A stretch of 64,000 bases of DNA from an uncultured Caryophanales bacterium (lineage in GTDB: Bacteria > Bacillota_I > Bacilli_A > RFN20 > CAG-288). The stretch is taken from NCBI GenBank assembly GCA_905211645.1, contig CAJMBK010000001.1, forward strand, positions 1 to 64,000, given 5' to 3'. Below are positions 1 to 6,090 of the stretch, piece by piece. Within the stretch, counting starts at the first letter, position 1. Each line of letters begins with the position of its first letter. The position numbers and the translations under genes are program-made. The notes below the pieces were generated by a model that ran no database searches, was not told the origin of the DNA, and worked only from the letters and a program-made list of their open reading frames with translations.

Positions 1-2
1 AT

Positions 3-298
3 GAATTAATTGATGAAGTAATTAAGGCTAGAGTAGAAGCTGAACGTGCAAAAAAGGGTACGCAGTGAAAGGAGGTGGTCAGGAAAAAGAGTTCATCAAT
101 TTATGCAATTTGAATTCGAAATAATTTATGAATTGTCAGAACGTTATCCAATTCAAAAACTATGCTCAATAATAGATATCAACAGATCAAGCTTCTATAA
201 ATGGAAAAACGATTACATGTACCAAATGAAAAGAAAGTTAAAAGAATGGAAAACATTCAGTTGTTCATGAATTATCACAATAAGTATCCAACCCATGG
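3..298 (+). pseudogene. IS3-family transposase remnant (OrfA tail and OrfB head), frameshifted and truncated
   Basis: The first reading frame (3-68) encodes an OrfA-like tail (ELIDEVIKARVEAERAKK) that stops after a run of six A; shifting frame there gives KKGYAVKGGGQEKEF, the usual continuation of such OrfA tails. An OrfB start follows at about 103 with the IS3-type motif LSERYPIQKLC...SFYKWKN. That frame ends at 270, while the frame carrying the expected next block (EKKVKRMENIQLF...YHNKYPTHG) runs beside it, so a second indel is present. Nothing resembling the DDE catalytic core follows. The A-run (AAAAAAG) could be a programmed -1 site, as used by active IS3 elements, but the second shift and the truncation argue for decay. 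The start lies outside the window. Confidence 0.65.
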
Positions 299-344
299 TT
301 TAATTATTAGTTTTATTGTTATAAATACTGCTTTTATTATGATA

Positions 345-386
345 AAACCCATAGTTTTAGCCTAAAATAGGTACAACTATGGGTTT
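345..386. terminator. Perfect 12-bp inverted repeat, probable terminator
   Basis: AAACCCATAGTT (345-356) and AACTATGGGTTT (375-386) pair perfectly around an 18-nt loop, followed by a T-rich stretch. It lies between the IS remnant and tRNA-Gly and could stop transcription from either side. It might instead be a decayed element end. Confidence 0.55.
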
Positions 387-427
387 ATGTTGTTTTAAAG
401 CGTTTATAAGATTTATTTCCAAAAAAA

Positions 428-501
428 TGGAGCAGGCGACGGGAATCGAACCCGCGTAGTCAGATTGGTAATCTGAGGTTCTACCATTGAACTACGCCTG
501 C
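428..501 (-). tRNA. tRNA-Gly (anticodon ACC), CCA encoded
   Basis: On the minus strand the sequence folds as a full cloverleaf: acceptor GCAGGCG/CGCCTGC, D-arm GTTC...GAAC, anticodon stem TCAGA/TCTGA with loop TTACCAA, T-arm GCGGG TTCGATT CCCGT, discriminator T, then encoded CCA. The body is that of a bacterial tRNA-Gly (U73, D-loop AATGGTA). The anticodon read from the 7-nt loop is ACC, whereas bacterial glycine tRNAs normally carry GCC, UCC or CCC. The gene stands alone between the IS remnant and the WYL regulator. Confidence 0.93.
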
Positions 502-597
502 AACGCTTTAATATTTTTGCATTTTTAAGTATTTAAAGCAAGAAGAAAAGCTTATTGGGGTCTAATTTAATGTAAAAAGTTTACATTTTATTCAAAG

Positions 598-1599
598 CTA
601 GCTATCTTTTTCCAGGTTCAAATAAGCATTTTTAAAGTAATTTAACATTTTTTGTTTAATTTCTTCATTATCTAAAATGGTAAATTCCTTTCCAAATGCG
701 GAAAAATAATTCATAAAATTTGAAACAGTGCACTTTAACGTATAAACATCACCTTCCACATTAATCACTGTTGGCTTGTGATCAAGCATGTAGCCAAACA
801 TCTTGGTTCCTGATTTAGTAAGTTTCACTTTAACATTAATAAATTCGCCAGTTGCATATTCAACACCATTTGCACAAATTTTATATAGTGTTTCAGTTTC
901 TTCCTTAGTAAACTTATATATTTCACGAGATTCTACAACTCTGATAATTTTATTAAGCTTAAAAGCAATAGGTTTTTTCTTACTAGACTTTAAATCAATA
1001 CCCAAAACGTAATTTCCTGATTCAGAGAGGTTAGGTGATATGCTAAAAGGAGCAATACGATATTTCATATTTCTAGTCTCTATTACAGCGACAGTTTTAT
1101 TTTTACAACATGATTGAATAAGGTCAAAATTCCTATTACAAGCAATGATTTCTCTTTGAATAACAGGTAGTCTAATATATTCATTTAATAATCTTCTTAA
1201 GAAGGAAGACATGGACATATTATTACGCTGAACTTCATTTTCATAAAGAATGTCATAAAATTCTTCGAACTTTTTTGTTGGATAAATTGTAAAGCTATAT
1301 TTATGTTTACTGATTAGTAAATCTTCATTATAAAAGTCATCCATTATTAATGCAGCTGCATTTATCATTTTTTCTTTATTTCGAGTAGACATATCATCAA
1401 GAAGAGCGTATTTCACAAAATACGATTCAAACACTAATCTTTTATGTAATTTATACCTATAAAAATAATAAATCACAGTATTCAAAAATTCATTATGGTT
1501 CAAGGTAGCGTTTGGTTTGAAATAATTAAAGCGAAGCATATCTCGCATTAAATCAATGTACACTACAAAAGAAAGATTTATCTTAATTTTTTCTATCAT
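598..1599 (-). CDS. WYL-domain transcriptional regulator with ribbon-helix-helix-like N-terminal part
   Basis: 333 residues. Residues about 155-222 have the WYL fold pattern: a strand (AVIETRNMKYRIAPF), then NYVLGIDLKSSKKKPIAFKL and NKIIRVVE, the arrangement that binds a ligand or nucleic acid in WYL regulators. A C-terminal extension (about 280-325) looks like the WCX segment that often follows WYL. Instead of the usual winged helix, the N-terminal half has strand-helix-helix segments resembling ribbon-helix-helix DNA-binding units, clearest at about 102-145 (FTIYPTKKFEEFYDIL...MSMSSFLRRLLNEYI). The gene is divergent from the two-gene module at 1777-2383, with a TGTGGTG/CACCACA palindrome 23 bp in front of its start. 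WYL and RHH identities rest on pattern reading. A role in repressing itself and the divergent pair is inference. Confidence 0.7.
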   Translation of the reverse strand: MIEKIKINLSFVVYIDLMRDMLRFNYFKPNATLNHNEFLNTVIYYFYRYKLHKRLVFESYFVKYALLDDMSTRNKEKMINAAALIMDDFYNEDLLISKHKYSFTIYPTKKFEEFYDILYENEVQRNNMSMSSFLRRLLNEYIRLPVIQREIIACNRNFDLIQSCCKNKTVAVIETRNMKYRIAPFSISPNLSESGNYVLGIDLKSSKKKPIAFKLNKIIRVVESREIYKFTKEETETLYKICANGVEYATGEFINVKVKLTKSGTKMFGYMLDHKPTVINVEGDVYTLKCTVSNFMNYFSAFGKEFTILDNEEIKQKMLNYFKNAYLNLEKDS

Positions 1600-1621
1600 T
1601 TTTCATCCTCGTCTTATTGTG

Positions 1622-1640
1622 TGTGGTGAAAAACACCACA
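1622..1640. promoter_or_regulatory. Palindrome TGTGGTG-5-CACCACA, candidate operator
   Basis: A perfect 7-bp inverted repeat with a 5-bp spacer lies 23 bp upstream of the WYL regulator start, in the divergent intergenic region shared with the 1777-2383 gene pair. Its size and position suit a dimeric repressor site. As RNA it would be a small hairpin in the leader. Confidence 0.45.
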
Positions 1641-1776
1641 AAAATTTTAACAGATAATTGTGCAAAATGCCTATTTTATCGTTATTTTTACATAAAATAC
1701 ATCACTCAACTTTTTAATCATAAGGAGGTAACACTCTAACATCTCGATTTTTAATAATGTTCACAGGAGGTAGGAA

Positions 1777-2127
1777 ATGATTAAATTTATTTTTAAAAGT
1801 AAAAAGAAAATGGCTGAGCCATTTACAGAAACAGTCAGGGTTGGTAAATACACTTTGACATCGCATGCTCAAAATCGTATAGCAGATCCATCAAGAAACT
1901 TGAAAAAGTTTTATATATTGGATAATTTATTTAGAGAACCTTTAGGCTATCGTGATTTCAAAATTAATAAATTAGGTCAACCATCGTATATCCAAGTGGG
2001 TCGCTATGCTTCTACAGTTATTAATCCTTTAAATAATAATGTAGTTACTGCTCGCAGACCAAATGCTAAAGATGCTAAGGTATTAAATTTAGAAAGGAAA
2101 GGTGATAGATATGTCAAAATTAAATAG
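1777..2127 (+). CDS. Small basic protein of unknown function, possible toxin of a two-gene module
   Basis: 116 residues, strongly basic (many K and R, about 20 of each sign unbalanced toward positive). The core reads YTLTSHAQNRIADPS... followed by YIQVGRYASTVINPLNNNVVTARRP, a helix-then-sheet layout resembling BrnT/DUF4258-type small toxins, where a conserved His near the start and a closing beta strand are typical. I do not recognise it with certainty. A strong ribosome site AGGAGGTAGG precedes the ATG. A 7-codon reading frame (1757-1780) overlaps that ATG as ATGA, and a second Shine-Dalgarno sequence lies at 1722-1729 with no obvious start codon, so translational coupling is possible. The stop overlaps the next gene by about 17 bp, so the two are translated together. 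Confidence 0.55.
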   Translation: MIKFIFKSKKKMAEPFTETVRVGKYTLTSHAQNRIADPSRNLKKFYILDNLFREPLGYRDFKINKLGQPSYIQVGRYASTVINPLNNNVVTARRPNAKDAKVLNLERKGDRYVKIK

Positions 2128-2383
2128 TTACAAAGTCAGTGACAATATTATCAATTTATTAAAACATTACAACTACAAAGAAATTACAAGAGAAGAATTC
2201 GATGAATTTTCCGATAGCTTCGCTACATTAGAAATTACCACTTTTGTTGAAGAAGAGGAAGATTTACACAAACAGATTGATCATAAACTCTTAGATAATT
2301 TAGAAGCTATGATTGATGAATTATTAGAAATATCAATTGATGAAATTGATATGGACTATATCAATAAGAGATTAAAGTCATAA
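2111..2383 (+). CDS. Small acidic protein of unknown function, possible antitoxin partner
   Basis: 90 residues from the ATG at 2111, chosen over the upstream GTG at 2102 because AAAGGTGAT sits at the right distance before it. The protein is very acidic, with EEEED in the middle and a C-terminal helix rich in D, E, I and L. The start overlaps the end of the preceding basic protein gene by 17 bp. A basic protein followed by an overlapping acidic one is the usual order in HigBA- and BrnTA-like toxin-antitoxin pairs. No DNA-binding motif is visible, so the antitoxin label is inference. Confidence 0.55.
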   Translation: MSKLNSYKVSDNIINLLKHYNYKEITREEFDEFSDSFATLEITTFVEEEEDLHKQIDHKLLDNLEAMIDELLEISIDEIDMDYINKRLKS

Positions 2384-2411
2384 TTAGAACTAAGTTTAGT
2401 AAGTTACTATG

Positions 2412-2447
2412 AAAAAGGCATATCCTAAGTTGTGGATACGCCTTTTT
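2412..2447 (+). terminator. Rho-independent terminator after the 1777-2383 pair
   Basis: AAAAAGGCATATCC and GGATACGCCTTTTT pair with one mismatch around a short loop and run into T's, 28 bp after the stop at 2383. Confidence 0.8.
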
Positions 2448-2583
2448 AGGTTGCTTATGAACCTACTTTGCTATCAAGAGAATATTTGAGCTTTTTTGTG
2501 CTCAAATAATCTCTCGCTTGCATAGATATTATCTTGAATATAACTCACTTTCTCAAGTACTTAAAATAATGTAAAATCTACCT

Positions 2584-3048
2584 ATGAATAGATTTATCTT
2601 AAAGACTTATGATTCATCTTATCTAGATGAAATCATAAACTTATTTATCTTATCTGTTAAAACTACTTGTTCTAAAGATTATTCAGAAGAGCAAATCTTA
2701 GCTTGGATTTCTGGAGTAGATAAAAATAGATGGGATTCAACTTTTAAAACTAATTACACTTTAGTAGCTTTTGATGAGAATAAAATTATTGGATTCTCTG
2801 ATATTAGTGAATCTGGTTATTTAAATATGCTTTATGTTCATCCTGATTATCAACATAAAGGTGTTGCTACTTTACTTTGTGATAAATTAGAAGAGCATGT
2901 GAAAACTAAGGTTATTTCAGTAGATGCTTCAATAACTGCTATGCCTTTCTTCTTAAAAAGAGGATATGAAGTTATTATGGAACAAACTGTTGTAAGACAC
3001 GGTGTTGAGTTGATAAATTATAGGATGGGGAAAGAGAAAGAAATTTAA
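2584..3048 (+). CDS. GNAT-family N-acetyltransferase
   Basis: 154 residues, full length for a single GNAT domain. Residues about 83-98 carry acetyl-CoA-binding motif A (LYVHPDYQHKGVATLL, with the Q/R-x-x-G-x-G/A loop as QHKGVA). The later segment VDASITAMPFFLKRGYEVIMEQ matches motif B of YafP-like acetyltransferases. The substrate cannot be told. No clear ribosome site precedes the ATG; a TAAAAT -10-like element lies only about 6 bp upstream, so the message may be nearly leaderless. It is a single gene between a terminator and the palindromic repeats at 3094-3177. Confidence 0.85.
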   Translation: MNRFILKTYDSSYLDEIINLFILSVKTTCSKDYSEEQILAWISGVDKNRWDSTFKTNYTLVAFDENKIIGFSDISESGYLNMLYVHPDYQHKGVATLLCDKLEEHVKTKVISVDASITAMPFFLKRGYEVIMEQTVVRHGVELINYRMGKEKEI

Positions 3049-3093
3049 TTAATTTTGATAATAAAGTTAATTTTAAAACTAAAAAATCCATGT

Positions 3094-3177
3094 CTACTAT
3101 CAGTAGAGTGTTCTTCTTTATAACAGCTTAAATCTATTAATTTTTCTAAATACAAGATTGTTTTCTACTATTAGTAG
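3094..3177. repeat. Two CTACTA/TAGTAG palindromes 71 bp apart
   Basis: CTACTATCAGTAG at 3094-3106 and CTACTATTAGTAG at 3165-3177 are nearly identical odd-length palindromes in the same orientation, each followed by AG and a T-rich flank. The spacing, about seven helical turns, and the location upstream of the small gene at 3284 make them candidate operator sites. Confidence 0.5.
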
Positions 3178-3283
3178 AGTTGTTTTAAACGTCTTTTCCT
3201 TCGCTAATTTTTAATATGTAATAGAGTAGATACAAAAGATATTACTAAAAATCTATGATTAATTATCGGAGGAACACTAAAAT

Positions 3284-3498
3284 ATGGCTGAAACAAAAAG
3301 TTACACTGTTGCTCAATTTGTCAAAGCATATAAGCAGTCAAGAGGTGGTTTCTTAAATACTAAATGTTTTGAACAAATTACAACCCACGCAAAAACATCT
3401 TGTATCGATGTGAAATCAACAAGATTCCACTAGAGACACTAAATTTGATAAGCAAAGAAATGGGTTATAGTAAAAACAATTTTAATCCAAATAAATAA
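3284..3498 (+). pseudogene. Small gene with a probable frameshift, unknown function
   Basis: A good ribosome site (CGGAGGA) precedes the ATG at 3284. This frame encodes 49 residues (MAETKSYTVAQFVKAYKQS...) and stops at 3433. The neighbouring frame carries on with protein-like sequence (ILYRCEINKIPLETLNLI, then SKEMGYSKNNFNPNK) to a stop at 3498. A single-base change in the AAAAA run at 3391-3395 would join the two into one protein of about 70 residues. It is either a recent pseudogene, a read error or a frameshifted gene. I recognise no family. The two palindromes just upstream suggest that it was, or is, regulated. Confidence 0.4.
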
Positions 3499-3549
3499 AT
3501 TGCTTATTTTATATAATGCAGAATTTTAATTAAGTTTTATATAGTCTAG

Positions 3550-3969
3550 TTAAAACCACTTGATATCTTCTTTTGGGAATATTGGTTGATCTGATTTCTC
3601 ATAAGGATCATATCTTTTAATGTTGCAACCAAACTCTTTAAGGCAAGTTATTTGTCCAACATCATTCCATTTAATTAGAGAAATACCGTCAAATTCATCT
3701 ACATGTCCGTCATTCATTTTACATTTAAAGTACCATTCAACGATTGTATCATCGGTGGTATTAATCATACTTTTGATATTCCATTCTTCGACAGAACCTC
3801 TGGAATTCCATTCGTTAAACCAGTGCTTAATCTTATCGACACCGTGATATTCTGGTCCCCAGCTTTCAATATAAACTGCGTCACTTGCAAAGATTTCATC
3901 AATACCTAAATCTTCTTTTCTAAGCCACATTTCAAACCATAAATCGATAATTTCATTTCTGTCTTTCAT
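3550..3969 (-). CDS. SnoaL/NTF2-like family protein
   Basis: 139 residues with the pattern of a SnoaL-like cone fold: an N-terminal helix (MKDRNEIIDLWFEMWLRK), DEIFASDAVYIESWGPEYHG, then helix VDKIKHWFNEWNSR and alternating strands (VEEWNIKSMINTTDDTIVEWYFKCKM, DGISLIKWNDVGQITCLKEFG). The family includes small isomerases and cyclases as well as many binding proteins of unknown role, so no reaction can be assigned. It stands alone on the minus strand with no clear operon partner. Confidence 0.75.
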   Translation of the reverse strand: MKDRNEIIDLWFEMWLRKEDLGIDEIFASDAVYIESWGPEYHGVDKIKHWFNEWNSRGSVEEWNIKSMINTTDDTIVEWYFKCKMNDGHVDEFDGISLIKWNDVGQITCLKEFGCNIKRYDPYEKSDQPIFPKEDIKWF

Positions 3970-4258
3970 ATTTAAACCTTCATTAAAATTTCCGACTATT
4001 TAAATTTTAGCACTAAATTCTAATTTCTATTTCAGAGATGATTTTCTGTTTGTATAAGCTTTAAAGAGAAATCAAACTAATAGCAAAATTAGCATAATTT
4101 AACTATATTTCATGATATATCTTGAAACAATGGATTAAAAATAATCCTAAATATAAAGTAATACATTTGAATAAGAGTTATTCAAATTCAAACTACCATG
4201 GTTTGAAAAATTCATTTACTGATGAGGTTTTAATAATTAATTACAACATTTAAAAATT
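3970..4258. other. Gene-poor stretch, holding a possible coding fragment at 4125-4253
   Basis: No complete gene is seen. An open stretch of 42 codons without a start codon (4125-4253, plus strand; QWIKNNPKYKVIHLNKSY and later VLIINYNI) reads like the tail of a small soluble protein and may be a gene remnant. The rest is AT-rich and probably carries the promoter of the SnoaL-like gene. Confidence 0.25.
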
Positions 4259-4291
4259 CGTGGGCACTAAGTTAATTCTTAGTAACTCACG
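4259..4291 (-). terminator. Terminator of the cysK-cysE operon
   Basis: CGTGGGCACTAAG and CTTAGTAACTCACG form a long, slightly imperfect stem immediately after the cysE stop on the minus strand, with AT-rich sequence beyond it. Confidence 0.65.
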
Positions 4292-4296
4292 ATATT

Positions 4297-4815
4297 TTAT
4301 TTGCTCTCAACTGGAATTATTTGATTGCTGTTTGTAGGTTTAATTAAAACATTTGCAGGAACATCAGATAATATTAATGTATTAGGTGCTATTTTAGAAT
4401 TGTCACCAATTGTGACACCTCCTAAGATTGTTGCACCACAGCCAACAATTACATTATCACCTAATTTAGGATGTCTTCTTCCTTCTGCAACAGATGATTT
4501 AGAACCTAAAGTTACACCATGGAATAACATACAGTTATCACCAATAATTGCTGTTTCCCCAATAACAACACCCATACCATGATCGATAAATAAATTCTTA
4601 CCAATTGTTGCACCAGGATGAATTTCAACGCCAGTTTTCTTTCTGGCTCTATATGAAATATAGAGACCAAGTAATTTCATATGGTGTGTGAAAAAGTAAT
4701 GTGCTAGACGATATTTTCTAACGGCGTAAACGCCTGGTTTATATCTAATTTGTAAATTGTTAATTGAAGCTTTATCTCTATCTTTAATTGATTGATACCA
4801 CTCTTTATTGCTCAT
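4297..4815 (-). CDS. cysE: Serine O-acetyltransferase
   Basis: 172 residues, the short form typical of Firmicutes. It transfers acetyl from acetyl-CoA to L-serine, giving O-acetylserine for cysteine synthesis in the cytoplasm. From about residue 60 on, the protein is a left-handed beta-helix of hexapeptide repeats (GVEIHPGATIGKNLFIDHG, VVIGETAIIGDNCMLFHGVT, HPKLGDNVIVGCGATILGG), including the DHGMGVVIGE and GVTLG segments characteristic of CysE. The start overlaps the end of cysK by 11 bp, so the two enzymes of the pathway are cotranslated. The short N-terminal helical region may alter oligomer assembly relative to the long enterobacterial form. Confidence 0.92.
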   Translation of the reverse strand: MSNKEWYQSIKDRDKASINNLQIRYKPGVYAVRKYRLAHYFFTHHMKLLGLYISYRARKKTGVEIHPGATIGKNLFIDHGMGVVIGETAIIGDNCMLFHGVTLGSKSSVAEGRRHPKLGDNVIVGCGATILGGVTIGDNSKIAPNTLILSDVPANVLIKPTNSNQIIPVESK

Positions 4816-5737
4816 TAACGCCCTCCTTTGATTTCTTATATTCTGTTAAAACCTTCATGTATTTGTCGTAGTTATCATAACTGACGCAAAAGATTGTTGA
4901 ATCCTTTAAACCACAGTTGAATGCTGCATAAATATTACATGTGGAAGTGATACCAACATGCAAACCGTATTTGGCAATTAGTTCTATGACAAAATCAAAG
5001 ATAGGCTCTTTATCTAAAGCCATAATTTCATCTACTTTAGTTGTAGCAAAATTGTTAGTTTCAAAGTTTGGACCAACACCCTCAAATGAATGTGGCTTAA
5101 ATTCTTTCTTGGATAATGCTCTTGCTGCACTAGGTTCAAATGCTAAGATCTTGATGTTTGGATAAACTTTTCTTAATTCTGTTGAGAATCCTTTTAAGGT
5201 GACTCCAGTACCAACTCCGGAAACAAAAGCATCAAGTTTTGTAACGTTAAATTGATTCTTTAATTGTCCAACAACTTCTTTGACTGTATCAACATGAGCT
5301 AAATATAATCTGTCATCAAAGAATTGATCAACATAGTAGGAATTAGCATCAATTGCAGCATCTTCTTTGGCTTTGTTAATTGCATTTTGCATGCCATTTT
5401 CTACATAGACACACTTAACGCCTAAAAGATTTAGAATATCTCTTCTTTCTTGTGAAGTGGAACTAGGCATATAAGCATTAACTTTATAGCCATTTGGGAT
5501 AGCTAAAGTTGCTAAAGAAATTGCAGCGTTACCGCTGGAAGAGATGTTTAAAGTCATGCCTTTGTGGATTTCACCACTTTCTTCATAAGTCCTCAAAGCA
5601 AACTTAAAAACACGATCTTTAATTGAACCGGAAGGTTCAAAACCTTCCATTTTAACTAAGATAGTGTTGTTATTTTTTCCATCATATAACTTGTAGATTG
5701 GAGTATTTCCAACCATGTCCATAATATTAAAATTCAT
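4805..5737 (-). CDS. cysK: Cysteine synthase (O-acetylserine sulfhydrylase)
   Basis: 310 residues, a PLP-dependent enzyme that joins O-acetylserine with sulfide to make cysteine. The PLP lysine lies in PSGSIKDR (K40); the asparagine loop is SSSGNAAISLA, and the phosphate-binding loop GVGTGVTLKG is clear. Near the C-terminus GITSTCNIYAAF replaces the more usual G-[IV]-SSGA, so the family member is somewhat divergent and could prefer a related substrate. It is first in the operon with cysE, behind a good ribosome site (AGAAGGAGAT) and a leader that can fold into a long hairpin. Confidence 0.9.
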   Translation of the reverse strand: MNFNIMDMVGNTPIYKLYDGKNNNTILVKMEGFEPSGSIKDRVFKFALRTYEESGEIHKGMTLNISSSGNAAISLATLAIPNGYKVNAYMPSSTSQERRDILNLLGVKCVYVENGMQNAINKAKEDAAIDANSYYVDQFFDDRLYLAHVDTVKEVVGQLKNQFNVTKLDAFVSGVGTGVTLKGFSTELRKVYPNIKILAFEPSAARALSKKEFKPHSFEGVGPNFETNNFATTKVDEIMALDKEPIFDFVIELIAKYGLHVGITSTCNIYAAFNCGLKDSTIFCVSYDNYDKYMKVLTEYKKSKEGVNEQ

Positions 5738-6046
5738 AAATTATCTCCTTCTAAAATCTAAAGAAAGTATTATCTTTCAATCAATTTATCTTACTTGAAT
5801 TTCTAAGATACTTTCTTTTAGTACTCCATGTTTAACGCCATATGAGCGGGCGAAATTTAATATGACCCTTCTATCTATAATTATAATCTACAAGTGTATT
5901 TTCACGAAATGGGGTGCATTTTTAAAAAGGTGAAATCGGTAAAAAATAAGATGAAGGTAATATAAAATATAAAACAACCTATAAATACTATTTAAAAATG
6001 GTTATATAACTAATTAGCGAATAAGTAATTACTATTCTCCATTCAA
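5738..6046. promoter_or_regulatory. cysK leader region with an 11-bp hairpin (5760-5818)
   Basis: On the cysK strand AAAGAAAGTAT and ATACTTTCTTT pair perfectly over a loop of about 37 nt that can itself fold (ATCTT/AAGAT), ending 23 bp before the start codon. Farther upstream lies an unusually GC-rich patch (GCCCGC, near 5848). No T-box AAGGTGGTACC-like motif or S-box core is seen. It is a candidate attenuator or other RNA control element of unknown type. The remainder, 5900-6046, is AT-rich with no gene. Confidence 0.35.
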
Positions 6047-6078
6047 AAACCACCTGCCACATAAATGACAGATGGTTT
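6047..6078 (-). terminator. Terminator of the large ABC transporter gene
   Basis: On the minus strand AAACCATCTG and CAGGTGGTTT pair (one G-U) around a 12-nt loop and are followed by T's, just past the stop of the transporter gene. Confidence 0.8.
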
Positions 6079-6090
6079 GTACTAATTTAA

